Shown here: positions 49,553 through 58,503 of the stretch, piece by piece
How positions within the stretch are numbered: position 1 is the stretch's first letter
Layout: each line of letters begins with the position of its first letter
Assembly: GCF_002836775.1 (NCBI RefSeq)
Contig: NZ_PJAQ01000066.1
Span: 620,001-684,000 of the forward strand
Source of the DNA: Colwellia sp. 12G3
GTDB taxonomy: Bacteria; Pseudomonadota; Gammaproteobacteria; Enterobacterales; Alteromonadaceae
DNA: 64,000 nt
Reading direction: 5' to 3'
Translations under genes and position numbers: made by a program
The notes under the pieces: generated by a model
Seen by the model: only the letters and a program-made list of their open reading frames with translations
Told to the model about the DNA's origin: nothing
Databases searched by the model: none

Positions 49553-49868
49553 TATGAATTAACTCGTCATCGGGACAAAATTTCTCATGTAATACACGCA
49601 GTAATTCTTCTATTTTTGGGTTACCAATACGGTAGAAAATTGTCTGCGATTCACGTCTTGTGGTGACTATATTACTCTCTCTTAATTTGGCCAGATGCTG
49701 TGAAAGTGCAGATTGTGAAAGATCAATGCGTTGATTCAAATCACCAACAGTCAGTTCATTATCACTTAAACAGCACAAGACCATTAACCGATAAGGGTTA
49801 GACAGTTGCTTTAAAATCCCCGCTACTTCTTGAGCATTCTCTAACAATTTCTGTTGTTCAGTATTCAT
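49542..49868 (-). CDS. ArsR-family repressor, BigR/YgaV-like
   Basis: 108 residues; winged helix with LKQLSNPYRLMVLCCLSDNE and LSQSALSQHLAKLRESNIVTTRRESQTIFYR. Cysteines C32/C33 in the second helix and C98 at the C-terminal helix occupy about the places of the dithiol pair that senses persulfides in BigR, SqrR and YgaV. Classical metal-binding boxes (ELCVCDL) are absent. It is first in the operon with the efflux pump and divergent from rhodanese genes. A role as reactive-sulfur sensor is inference, stronger because of the neighbours. Confidence 0.88.
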   Translation of the reverse strand: MNTEQQKLLENAQEVAGILKQLSNPYRLMVLCCLSDNELTVGDLNQRIDLSQSALSQHLAKLRESNIVTTRRESQTIFYRIGNPKIEELLRVLHEKFCPDDELIHNDY

Positions 49869-49927
49869 AAATGTATCCGTAATAACTTGTGCGGAAATAT
49901 GTATTTTACTTTATACTTGTTTTCTAA

Positions 49928-49943
49928 ATTAGTAAAGGCTAAT
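49928..49943. promoter_or_regulatory. ArsR-type operator 1
   Basis: ATTAG-TAAAGG-CTAAT: perfect 5-bp inverted arms with a 6-base spacer. It lies 60 bases before the arsR start and may overlap its promoter (TTTACT ... TATAAA on the minus strand). Confidence 0.75.
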
Positions 49944-49952
49944 ATAATGTTT

Positions 49953-49968
49953 ATTAGTAAATGCTAAT
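49953..49968. promoter_or_regulatory. ArsR-type operator 2
   Basis: ATTAG-TAAATG-CTAAT, the same palindrome as operator 1, 25 bases centre to centre. Lies 69 bases before the DUF2892 gene. Confidence 0.75.
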
Positions 49969-50036
49969 ATTTAGGATGTTTTACTTATACCGTAAAAATA
50001 TTTTAAATATTCGCTTCATTTTTTAAGGAAATAGTT

Positions 50037-50246
50037 ATGACAATCAACGAAGCTCTCAGATTAATTGCCGGTATCATGATTTTACTATCACTTTTTTTAG
50101 CGGTTAATTATTCTCAAAATTGGTTATGGTTTACCGTCTTTATTGCTGTAAATTTAATACAGTCATCTTTCACTAAATGGTGTTTAATGATGACAATTTT
50201 AAAAAAATTAGGCTTAAAAGATAAGAATGCCAGCTGTAATGAATAA
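50037..50246 (+). CDS. DUF2892 (YgaP-type transmembrane) protein
   Basis: 69 residues with two TM helices and a short loop: EALRLIAGIMILLSLFLAV then WLWFTVFIAVNLIQSSFTKWCLM. This matches the inner-membrane domain that in E. coli YgaP is fused to a rhodanese domain; here it is a separate gene with the rhodanese just downstream. AAGGAAATAGTT precedes the ATG. A membrane partner for sulfur-handling enzymes (inference). Confidence 0.88.
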   Translation: MTINEALRLIAGIMILLSLFLAVNYSQNWLWFTVFIAVNLIQSSFTKWCLMMTILKKLGLKDKNASCNE

Positions 50247-50323
50247 GCCAACTAAATTTAGCCTAATATCAATCGGATTAACTTATTAGTCTGGTTGCTA
50301 TATTTATCTATAGAGGAATGAGT

Positions 50324-50671
50324 ATGTTAAAAACGATACCTGAAGTAATAGCACAAGCACGAGAATCATTAACTATTATTGCGGCAGCAGAAGCTGTTGC
50401 ATTAGCTAAAGAAAAAAATGGTGTGATAATTGATGTACGAGAGCCCAGTGAATATGCTGAAAAATCGGCTGCGGGCACTATCAATATTCCTCGTGGCTTG
50501 CTTGAAATGAAAATGCTACAAATGTATCCCAACGAAGCGCAGCCAATTTTTTTACATTGTGCAACTGGCGCACGTGCTATTTTTTCTGCGGAGCAATTAA
50601 AACGAGTTGGCTACCAAAATGTTTCAGTAATTACTTCGAGTCTGGATGATATTTGTAACGCTTGTTGTTAA
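50324..50671 (+). CDS. Rhodanese-domain protein
   Basis: 115 residues from the ATG at 50324, which has TAGAGG seven bases upstream; the ATG at 50318 is too close to that site. One rhodanese domain: IIDVREPSEYAEKSAAGTINIP and active-site loop HCATGARA with catalytic C79. The C-terminus carries extra cysteines (DICNACC). It would transfer sulfane sulfur to thiols. Together with the DUF2892 gene it equals a split YgaP. Confidence 0.92.
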   Translation: MLKTIPEVIAQARESLTIIAAAEAVALAKEKNGVIIDVREPSEYAEKSAAGTINIPRGLLEMKMLQMYPNEAQPIFLHCATGARAIFSAEQLKRVGYQNVSVITSSLDDICNACC

Positions 50672-50713
50672 TTATTATAATTTAGAGTCAGTATATATTA
50701 AAGAGGAAAAAAT

Positions 50714-51373
50714 ATGGCAGCTCCCGTTGTTATAGATTATTACAGCGATGTTCTATGTGTTTGGGCATGGATAGCGCAGCGACGTATCGATGAACTTAAT
50801 GATAAATTGTCGGGTAAAATTGAGTTGCGATATCATTACCTTGATGTCTTTGGTGATGCCAGTAATAAAATTCCTAATCAATGGGCTGAACGTGGCGGAT
50901 ATGCGGGGTTTGCAAAACATGTCATTGGCTCTGCTGCGCCTTATCCTGATGCCCCGATAAATTCAGATATTTGGCATAAAGTTCGCCCAAATACTTCGGC
51001 TAATGCGCATTTAGTACTGAAGGCCATTGAACTGAGTTACGGCAAAGTGAAAAGCATTGAAATGGCTTTGTTAATACGACAAGCCTTTTATATTGATGGA
51101 CAAGATATATCACAACTTAGCTTATTATTTTCGTTGATTGAGGCCGCAGGTATTGATGCTGAAGATATCAATAAGACATTGTGTGATGGAAGCGCAATGG
51201 CCTCGTTAATGGCTGACTACCAACAAGCGAAAACGTTATCTTTGAAAGGTAGTCCATCTTACATTATTGATAATGGTAGGCAGGTACTTTATGGCAATGT
51301 TGGCTATCGGGTGTTATTAGCAAATATTGAAGAACATTTAAAACAACCAACCGAGGAAGCGAGTTGGTGTTAA
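50714..51373 (+). CDS. DsbA-like thioredoxin-fold protein (one active-site Cys)
   Basis: 219 residues, no signal peptide, so cytoplasmic. Starts VVIDYYSDVLCVWAWIAQRRI, the DsbA/FrnE/HCCA-isomerase pattern, but the usual CPWC site reads C15-V-W-A with only the first cysteine. The all-alpha insertion and the C-terminal GSPSYIIDNGRQVLYGNVGY follow the family. With a single nucleophilic Cys it is more like the glutathione-dependent 2-hydroxychromene-2-carboxylate isomerase branch or a thiol transferase. Third gene of the operon with DUF2892 and rhodanese. Confidence 0.85.
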   Translation: MAAPVVIDYYSDVLCVWAWIAQRRIDELNDKLSGKIELRYHYLDVFGDASNKIPNQWAERGGYAGFAKHVIGSAAPYPDAPINSDIWHKVRPNTSANAHLVLKAIELSYGKVKSIEMALLIRQAFYIDGQDISQLSLLFSLIEAAGIDAEDINKTLCDGSAMASLMADYQQAKTLSLKGSPSYIIDNGRQVLYGNVGYRVLLANIEEHLKQPTEEASWC

Positions 51374-51957
51374 ATACTTTTCTACTCGATTACGGGACAA
51401 ATCAGTGGCAGCTATCAATTGGACAGCGGGCGTTCAATGCTCCAGTAGGCGAGCTGTCTTTTGACCTAGCACTCTCTGCGATTGTAATAATAGTCATTAT
51501 TTGCGCCTAAGTGTCTCAATAATCTGCGCATCCACCACATTATTTCAAAATTTGGCGAGTTGCAATGGCGCCATCCCATGATTCATCTCGCTGTCGAACT
51601 ACTATTAGAGGAGAAAAATTCAGGCGTTAATCTTGGAGGCTTTGCTCAATATAAGGGCCTTCGAGCACTGATAATTCATCCTGACTATGGCTGATGCTAC
51701 TCATCAGCATAAAAAGTAGTAGAGCTACCGGGATACAAAAATGTTTCAAGGTTATTCCTTATTTAACCTGAGGTTTGAATAAGAGTTTTGTAACTTATTG
51801 AAGTTAGGTGAACAAATTAACTTAAAGTTCCAGTGACGAAATTTAAGTGTCTATTAAGATATTTTTACAAACCAATAACTGGTTATTGGGAGTAAAAATA
51901 ACGCTGATAGGCGCTTAAATAGCGTTATTGGGCAAATTCGCTTATCCGAAGTTCAGG
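51374..51957. other. Intergenic region with decayed PD40 copy
   Basis: 584 bases. The only recognisable content is the pseudogene at 51497-51749 (minus strand). The rest shows no gene. Confidence 0.6.
51497..51749 (-). pseudogene. Decayed third PD40 secreted protein
   Basis: Minus strand from a TTG at 51749 with AAGGA before it: a signal peptide like those of the two paralogues, then SQDELSVLEGPYIEQSLQD and a stop, matching SQDDFPILKGPYMGQNPPG of the intact gene. The other end (51497-51545) matches the paralogue 3' end TTATTTGGATCTAAGCGTCT with few changes. Most of the middle is deleted. Confidence 0.85.
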
Positions 51958-53175
51958 TTATTTAACAAACGCCGGCAGGATGACTTTTGAAACCTGAGAA
52001 AATATAGTATCTTCACTATCATGGCCAGTGATCACAACAACCAAATCAAGATCATCAATCACAATTATGCGATTTCCACCAGCACCCCAAGCCACTTTGA
52101 TATCGTAGCTTTTATCACCGAGCTTCACATCTGTTTGATACCAAAAATAGCCATAATTAAAGCCGTCGGGTTGCCAATCTTCTGCAGCTTTAGTTATTCC
52201 GCTGGTGGCTTTAGCTAAATATTTTTCTGAAATAAGTTGTTTGCCAAGCCATTGACCTTTATTGATGACCATTGTTCCCAACTTAACCATATCGCGTGCT
52301 GTCATGCTTGCTCCTGAATCACCTATTGGCAGGTCACTGAGGTCATTTCGCCAGCTGTAATTATTGATCCCTAGCTTATCGAATAGTTCGTTTTTAATAA
52401 AATCTTTAGCGGAGCCTGGCACGACAGCATCAAGTACTTGCATGACCATAATCGGATCAGGGCCTTGATATTTATATATCTGAGATTCTGAGGTAACAGG
52501 CTCACTATGCTCAAGAAAAGCCTGAACTTGATCTAGGCCTTTAAACTGTTCGGGATTTCCCCTGAATTTGGTACTCTGTTCATCGCTAAAACGAAGCCCT
52601 GAGCTCATCGTCATCGCATGATGAAGGGTTATCTTTTCTACACCATCGACAAATTTAGTTGGATCTAGGCCTTTAAAAAAGCTGATCAGTGGCTTGTCCA
52701 GATCGGCCATAGTCAGATAACCCAACTGAATAGCACGACCGAGCGCCAAGCTAGTGTAACCTTTAGTACCAGAATTTTGAAAATGAGGCAGGTTGACGCG
52801 ACCGCGCAAATAATAGGATTCAAAGATTAGCTTACCTTGGTGGGCAATAAGTAGGCTATCGTATTTGCCATGTTTCTGGTCGGCAATCTCTTGCGCCAGC
52901 TGTAAAATCATCGCTTTATTGCCGCCATGAGCTACCAAATCGCCAACCGCTAGACCGTCTTTTCTATCCGCGGGTGTTGAATCGATAAAGGCTTTTTCAA
53001 GATAAGGCAGATCCCAAAATGAGAGTTTGGCATTCACGGCTGAAACTTCCGGTGCGAGGCTTTCGGTTGCTTTGTTACCTTTTTCGGAATTTGCTGTAGC
53101 TGTATTGATAAAAACAAAGCTGCTTACAACGCATAATAGTGCTGCAGCGATGACATTTTTTAAGATGATTTTCAT
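51958..53175 (-). CDS. Serine hydrolase, class C beta-lactamase family
   Basis: 405 residues; signal peptide about 1-28 (TATA|NSEK). The SxxK motif is S135-G-T-K138 in NSGTKGYTSLALG; downstream are HHAMTMSSGLRF and GAGGNRIIVIDDLDLVVVITGHD near the C-terminus. Family members are periplasmic or secreted esterases, peptidases or beta-lactamase-like enzymes; true lactamase activity is unlikely to be inferred. It lies 103 bases downstream of the second PD40 gene on the same strand. Confidence 0.9.
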   Translation of the reverse strand: MKIILKNVIAAALLCVVSSFVFINTATANSEKGNKATESLAPEVSAVNAKLSFWDLPYLEKAFIDSTPADRKDGLAVGDLVAHGGNKAMILQLAQEIADQKHGKYDSLLIAHQGKLIFESYYLRGRVNLPHFQNSGTKGYTSLALGRAIQLGYLTMADLDKPLISFFKGLDPTKFVDGVEKITLHHAMTMSSGLRFSDEQSTKFRGNPEQFKGLDQVQAFLEHSEPVTSESQIYKYQGPDPIMVMQVLDAVVPGSAKDFIKNELFDKLGINNYSWRNDLSDLPIGDSGASMTARDMVKLGTMVINKGQWLGKQLISEKYLAKATSGITKAAEDWQPDGFNYGYFWYQTDVKLGDKSYDIKVAWGAGGNRIIVIDDLDLVVVITGHDSEDTIFSQVSKVILPAFVK

Positions 53176-53278
53176 AGTTTTTCCTATAATTTTTTATTAT
53201 CAGTACTTAATTTGATTCGAAGCAGTAAGCATCTTATTTACTATAGAACTGCGATTTTTATGCTAGTTATATGGCTGA

Positions 53279-54136
53279 TTATTTGGATCTAAGCGTCTCA
53301 ATAATCTGCGCATCGACCCAATAGATGTCTATATTACCTTCACCAAAGTCTCTATTAAAAAGTATGTACTTGCCATTAGGGGTGACACTCGCATAGAAAT
53401 CCGCTTTATCGGAATTAACCTTGTCACCCATATTGATGGCTGGTCCCCATAAACCATCTTTTTGCTTGAAACTAATATAGAGGTCCGTATCACCATAGCC
53501 ACCTTCTCGCTCACTATCCCAAATCAGGTAACTTTCGTCTGGCGCGATAAAAGGATGGGCAGTCCATTTGCCAGTGTTGACTATTGACCCCATCTTTTTT
53601 GGCACCTGGCGCTTGCCATCCTTGAGCGAAGAGATGCGGATCATGTCATTGCTTTTATAGTCATCAAACACATAGGTGCCCTTTGCGCTTGCCGTCAGGC
53701 GCATAATTCCCCAATCCTTTCGGTCAAACATCGGCCCAAGGCTTTTACGTTCTGACCAACCGTCACCCACACGTTCTTTGTAGCCTTTAGCCATATGCAT
53801 GCGCTTTCCGTCAGGCGAGAACGTGATTTCACCGGTCCGCGGAAATTCAATATACTTCTTCCAGATATTGTTTTGCAGGCGAAAGCCGGTAACGGTGGCC
53901 TTTTTTCGGTTTGTAGTGAAGTAGAATTCCTTCATGCCGGGCGAAAAAACGCCCTCAAGCTCCCAACCGTCTTTAGATATAATGCCCGGTGCAAAAGGCT
54001 CTGCCACCATGCCTGGTGGATTTTGTCCCATATAGGGACCTTTCAGGATTGGAAAGTCATCCTGACTATAGCTTTTGCTGCTAATGGTTAGACTAGAAAG
54101 CAGAACAGCGATAAAAATAACAATAGATTTCATCAT
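53279..54136 (-). CDS. Secreted PD40 (TolB-like) beta-propeller protein 2
   Basis: 285 residues; signal peptide about 1-24 (SKSYS|QDDF). PD40/WD40-like blades: GEITFSPDGKRMHMA, AHPFIAPDESYLIWDSER, and YASVTPNGKYILFNRD. The protein is a close paralogue of the next upstream gene (LTASAKGTYVFDDYKSND shared almost exactly). It probably binds a ligand or partner protein in the periplasm; no catalytic motif is visible. Base composition is higher in G+C than in neighbouring regions. Confidence 0.88.
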   Translation of the reverse strand: MMKSIVIFIAVLLSSLTISSKSYSQDDFPILKGPYMGQNPPGMVAEPFAPGIISKDGWELEGVFSPGMKEFYFTTNRKKATVTGFRLQNNIWKKYIEFPRTGEITFSPDGKRMHMAKGYKERVGDGWSERKSLGPMFDRKDWGIMRLTASAKGTYVFDDYKSNDMIRISSLKDGKRQVPKKMGSIVNTGKWTAHPFIAPDESYLIWDSEREGGYGDTDLYISFKQKDGLWGPAINMGDKVNSDKADFYASVTPNGKYILFNRDFGEGNIDIYWVDAQIIETLRSK

Positions 54137-54178
54137 TTATTTCTCATTTAAGATAAATTTTTATTTAAGGTTAATGGC

Positions 54179-55030
54179 TTACTCTTTAGGCCTAAGCATC
54201 TTGATAATCTTTGCGTCTAGCCAATAGATGTCACCATGTCGATTAAAGAGCAGGTATTTTCCGTCTGGCGTTACATAGGCACCATTTTCCTGAGCATCGG
54301 TGTTTACTTTATCACCTAAGTTAATAGCGCCCCCCCATGAACCATCTTGCTGCTTGAAACTAATATAGACATCAGATTCGCCAAATCCACTCTGTCTTTC
54401 ACTATCCCACATGATGAAAGACTCATCGGGAGAGATGAAAGGGTGGGCAGTCCATTTTCCTGAGTTTATCTGCGATCCCATCAATTTCGGTGGTTGGCGT
54501 TTGTCATTCTTAATTGTTGAAATGCGGATCACATCATTGTTTTTGTAGTCATCAAATACATAAGTGCCTTTGGCTGATGCAGATAGGCGCATAATGCCCC
54601 AATCTTCTCTCTCAAACATGGGCCCCAGACTTTTTACCTCCGACCAGCCATTACTGGTGCGTTCCATATATTTATTGCCCAAATGCATGATCTTACCATC
54701 AGGCGAAATAAATGGTCGACCTACTCTGGGGCCTACTACAGACTCATGCCATTGATTATTTTTGGATTTAAAAGTGACTAACGACCACTTTTTAGTTTTG
54801 TTGTTTTTTCTAGTAAAATAAAACTCCCTCATATCCGGAGTAAAGAAACCGTTACCGTCACGATGTTCTGTCGACACAAAGCCAGGGGCAAAAACCTCAG
54901 GCGTTAAACCCGGCGGCTTTTGTCCGAGATACGGGCCCTCCAGAACAGCAGGCTTATCATGGCCATAACTATTGTTACTCATAGCGATCACACAAAGCAG
55001 CAGAGCAATAAAAAGTGTAATTTGGTTCAT
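54179..55030 (-). CDS. Secreted PD40 (TolB-like) beta-propeller protein 1
   Basis: 283 residues; signal peptide about 1-23 (NSYG|HDKP). Blades: GRPFISPDGKIMHLG, AHPFISPDESFIMWDSER, GAYVTPDGKYLLFNRH. Tandem paralogue of PD40 protein 2. It starts 3 bases after the esterase stop, hence is translationally linked with it. Confidence 0.88.
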   Translation of the reverse strand: MNQITLFIALLLCVIAMSNNSYGHDKPAVLEGPYLGQKPPGLTPEVFAPGFVSTEHRDGNGFFTPDMREFYFTRKNNKTKKWSLVTFKSKNNQWHESVVGPRVGRPFISPDGKIMHLGNKYMERTSNGWSEVKSLGPMFEREDWGIMRLSASAKGTYVFDDYKNNDVIRISTIKNDKRQPPKLMGSQINSGKWTAHPFISPDESFIMWDSERQSGFGESDVYISFKQQDGSWGGAINLGDKVNTDAQENGAYVTPDGKYLLFNRHGDIYWLDAKIIKMLRPKE

Positions 55031-55033
55031 TGT

Positions 55034-55909
55034 TTATTCCTCCTCTTTTGACAAGCTTGATAACCATTTCACACTACGCACGCCCAGTATAGGAAATGAG
55101 TCGCTATGGCCAGAAGATTCAATCGCTACGTGCTTTATTGATGATAATCCTTGATATTTTTTAGCTTTTAGCTTGGTAACAAAATCTTCGATATGGGTGC
55201 TCAATTCCCTCTCCAATTCGCCATATGAAATAAAAAGGTTGATCGCTGACGCTTTACTTTTTAATGCCGCATGTTCTAGAGAAAAAAGTAAGGGAATATC
55301 TCGCCAAAGCGAAGGACTACCAAGAATGTAGTTTTTAAAGGTATCGGGTTGTGCCATTAATATATAAGCGCCAAATCGTCCGCCAGCGGAAAAGCCAAAA
55401 TAAGTGCGATTATCAGGATCAGTTCGGTAATTTTTTTCTATGGCCTTAATCACATCGTTACGAATAAAAGTCAGATGATTACTGGCCTGCCCAAGCTGAT
55501 ATTTAGCCTGAGTTTCTGGATTGCTTGACTTACTTATTGAATAATCTCTATTTCGACTGACGTGCTCCCCATGTTCTTTCTTTAAATCTTCATTAATATC
55601 CTTCTGCCAAGAAATTCCGACCAAAATAGCGTCTTCCATCATAAATTCAGTGGCACCGGATAATAATTCTATTTGCCATAGTGCATCAGTAAAATAGATG
55701 ACAGGATAGGTCTTTTCTTTATGTTTTGAATATCCCTCAGGCAACTTAATATACAACTCATACTGTCTATCGGCCTGTTTGTCTTTAATCGGTAAAACTT
55801 GTATTTTCGATAAGGTGAAATCACTTGTCTCATTCACCTTGCTTGCCTGGGCAGCTAAAAAAGGCAAGAACAATAAAAGCACTAGGGTATAACTCTTTTT
55901 CATATTCAT
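55034..55909 (-). CDS. Alpha/beta-hydrolase esterase (esterase D/IroE type)
   Basis: 291 residues; signal peptide about 1-22 (LAAQA|SKV). Putative-esterase (PF00756-type) layout: YPVIYFTDALWQIE, nucleophile elbow GFSAGGRFGAY, and a late His in ESSGHSDSFP. It should hydrolyse an ester in the periplasm, as IroE does for siderophores, but the substrate is unknown. First gene of the operon, divergent from the CadC-like regulator; GGAAGAG is its ribosome site. Confidence 0.9.
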   Translation of the reverse strand: MNMKKSYTLVLLLFLPFLAAQASKVNETSDFTLSKIQVLPIKDKQADRQYELYIKLPEGYSKHKEKTYPVIYFTDALWQIELLSGATEFMMEDAILVGISWQKDINEDLKKEHGEHVSRNRDYSISKSSNPETQAKYQLGQASNHLTFIRNDVIKAIEKNYRTDPDNRTYFGFSAGGRFGAYILMAQPDTFKNYILGSPSLWRDIPLLFSLEHAALKSKASAINLFISYGELERELSTHIEDFVTKLKAKKYQGLSSIKHVAIESSGHSDSFPILGVRSVKWLSSLSKEEE

Positions 55910-56186
55910 TAATTAATCTCTTCCGGTGTTTTTCATGGGGGTAACACAACATATATCAGTTAACGTTCGCTCTGTTAAAACAAGCAAGGATTGAATGTAA
56001 ATGAATCGACATTAAAATACTTGACGTTATGATGATTTTTACCTGACGTCTTGATGATAATTAGAAAAACAACCTATTATCAGATGGTTAAATAAATCAG
56101 TTTAGCTGGTGTTAGAGGTGTGTTAAGGTGATTTATTTCGTTTAGACTCACTTTTGAGTACAGTTTTCATCCGCAATAGAGGTTAT

Positions 56187-58472
56187 ATGGCAGAGCAATA
56201 TCGGATTGGTGGTTTTTTTATCGATTTATCCAGAAATCAAATCACTCAAAATATGCAATCTCAGGTAGTTGCTCCCAAAGCTTTGGCAGTGCTAACCTAC
56301 TTGGCTGAAAATCAGGGCAAGGTGGTTAGCCATGACGCATTATTAGAGAAAGTCTGGCAAGATACTGTGGTATCAACGAATACATTACAAAGAAGCATCG
56401 CCCAATTAAGAAAAGCGTTGGGTGACGATGGTAAAGTCCAAGTCTATATTAAGACCCATGCTAAACAAGGATATAGCTTGGAGTGTGATGTTCAATGGCC
56501 TGATAATGCCAATTCGACAAGTGCTGACTCAATAAGCATCAACACCATGGAAGAAAAAGTAGTTGACGAAAACCGAGCTGACGAAAACTATGCTAAAGAA
56601 AGCAAAACGAATGAAGGTGTTACTAAAAAAAGCGACATAAGTGCAGCCATTAGTGGTACCAATACGGTGCTGCATACAGCCACTAACACGGCAACCACAT
56701 CCGTAACTCATTCTGCAGATAGGTCAATATCGACAAGGTCGGATTTAAGACTCATTGCTATTATCTTTGGTCTAGTGATTTTGGGAATTATTGGATATCA
56801 ATACCTCCCTGCTCAGCAACCTTCGCAATTAACCTTTGGAAAGTTACGTGCATTGACCTCAACGGACAATAAAGAATTAGCGAGTATTTATTCGCCTGAC
56901 GGAGAATACGTTGTGTTTCACCGTTATTCAGAAGAATTTTGCATTAATAATGTCTGGGCAAAAAACACCCAGACACAGCAAGAGTTTCAGCTAACAAAGA
57001 ACTTAGATTCATATGGTAGTCATAGTTTTTCTCAAGATGGTAAGAATCTTGTGTTTATTAAAACTGGCGGTTGTAGTAATCCGAACACACAGAAAAAATG
57101 TTATAAACTGATGAACTTGGATTTTAACAAGGCTCTGGTGTCGCCTCAATCTCCGAGTGTATTGATGGAATGTAACAATTCAGAAATACGAAGTCCTAAA
57201 TGGTTAAATAATGACAATATTGTTCTATTACAGAAGTTTTCAGATCGTTGGAAGTTAATCAGTTATTCGGTTAGTGAAAACAAAAGCCAAGACCTCTATG
57301 CGCTCGATGATGGCAATATAATCGACTATGATTATTCGGTCAAAGACGGTTTAATTGCACTAACCAGTTTTCATAATGATGGCTATTATTACATTGAAGT
57401 ACTCAAAGCCGATGGTCAGGTTTTATCGAGTCATCGAATCAAATATCCGCAGGAAATAGCAAACTTTAGACTTGTCTATCCCAACTTTACTCCTATAAAA
57501 AACAAACTCATTTTTAGCACGGGTAAACAGTTATTTACACTATCTTATGATGGCCAAGTAACCAACATCAGCTTATCTATTGATGAAGCAATGGGAACAC
57601 CTACATTTCATCCAGATGGCGATAGAATGATCGTCATTAAAGGGCACTATGATAGTGACATAGCCTCAGTGCCTCTTTCACAGATAACATCGGTCCAAAC
57701 AACAAAGATTCAAAGTGAACCAAACAAAAGTTTTTCAGTTGTTCAACGCTCGATACTCGGTGAAGACAAAGCCAAATTACAACCTAATGGAGAGTTAATT
57801 GCCTTCAGCTCTGAACGTTCAGGAGAAGAACAACTTTGGGTAACTGACGGCAATGGCTCACAACAACTTACCCACTTTCCCATGGATACTTATTTATCTG
57901 GGCTGGATTGGGCGGCAGATGGTAAAAGTATTTTAGTTAATGCCAACTATGCTCTCACTCAAGTACATCTGGATTCAACGCAAAAAACCTTCCCATTGGA
58001 ATACGCGGTTGTTCGACTTTTTCAATGGGATAGTAAAAACAACAGCGCTTTAGTGCTTATACGCATCAAAGGCGTATTAAAATTCGCCGAACTTAACTTA
58101 ACTAACTTCAAGATCCATATCATTAAGGAAGAGACGGTTAGTTGGGCGCTAAAAAGTGAAGACGGTCAATTAATTTACAAAGATCACATGGACAGGTTTT
58201 GGCAGCCAGGGCCAGCTGAAGATAAACTTATTGAAGCGTTAAATGGTCAAGGTAGTGCTAAACAGGGATTCGTAATAAAAGACAATGTTATTTATGGTAT
58301 CAATGATGATTTTCAATTGTGGTCGTATGCGCTTAATGAAGAACTATTTACAATCATCGGAGCGTTACCTAGGAACGTAGATAATTTGACCGACATCAAC
58401 CAGACACAGGTTTTGATGACAGTAAGGATTTCCTCAAACAAAGAAGTGGCTGAACTCTATTTAAGAGAATAG
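56187..58472 (+). CDS. CadC/ToxR-like membrane regulator with PD40-like sensor
   Basis: 761 residues from the ATG at 56187 (TAGAGG upstream); a TTG at 56154 is open but lacks a site. The N-terminal OmpR-type winged helix (about 1-100: APKALAVLTYLAENQGKVVSHDALLEKVWQ) is cytoplasmic, followed by a low-complexity Thr/Ser/Asn linker. One TM helix lies at about 194-214 (LIAIIFGLVILGIIGYQYL), then a periplasmic region of about 540 residues with TolB/PD40 blades (LASIYSPDGEYVVFHRY, GAP-free repeats such as GLDWAADGKSILVNA). It probably controls the divergent esterase-PD40 operon. Confidence 0.92.
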   Translation: MAEQYRIGGFFIDLSRNQITQNMQSQVVAPKALAVLTYLAENQGKVVSHDALLEKVWQDTVVSTNTLQRSIAQLRKALGDDGKVQVYIKTHAKQGYSLECDVQWPDNANSTSADSISINTMEEKVVDENRADENYAKESKTNEGVTKKSDISAAISGTNTVLHTATNTATTSVTHSADRSISTRSDLRLIAIIFGLVILGIIGYQYLPAQQPSQLTFGKLRALTSTDNKELASIYSPDGEYVVFHRYSEEFCINNVWAKNTQTQQEFQLTKNLDSYGSHSFSQDGKNLVFIKTGGCSNPNTQKKCYKLMNLDFNKALVSPQSPSVLMECNNSEIRSPKWLNNDNIVLLQKFSDRWKLISYSVSENKSQDLYALDDGNIIDYDYSVKDGLIALTSFHNDGYYYIEVLKADGQVLSSHRIKYPQEIANFRLVYPNFTPIKNKLIFSTGKQLFTLSYDGQVTNISLSIDEAMGTPTFHPDGDRMIVIKGHYDSDIASVPLSQITSVQTTKIQSEPNKSFSVVQRSILGEDKAKLQPNGELIAFSSERSGEEQLWVTDGNGSQQLTHFPMDTYLSGLDWAADGKSILVNANYALTQVHLDSTQKTFPLEYAVVRLFQWDSKNNSALVLIRIKGVLKFAELNLTNFKIHIIKEETVSWALKSEDGQLIYKDHMDRFWQPGPAEDKLIEALNGQGSAKQGFVIKDNVIYGINDDFQLWSYALNEELFTIIGALPRNVDNLTDINQTQVLMTVRISSNKEVAELYLRE

Positions 58473-58503
58473 GGTAATTCTAAAAATGGATTGCCTAATT
58501 AAT

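Noticed and set aside
51368-51511. Small open frame from a GTG overlapping the end of the DsbA-like gene, with a hydrophobic C-terminus
   Set aside because: It has no own ribosome site and runs into the decayed PD40 gene on the other strand; it is most likely chance.
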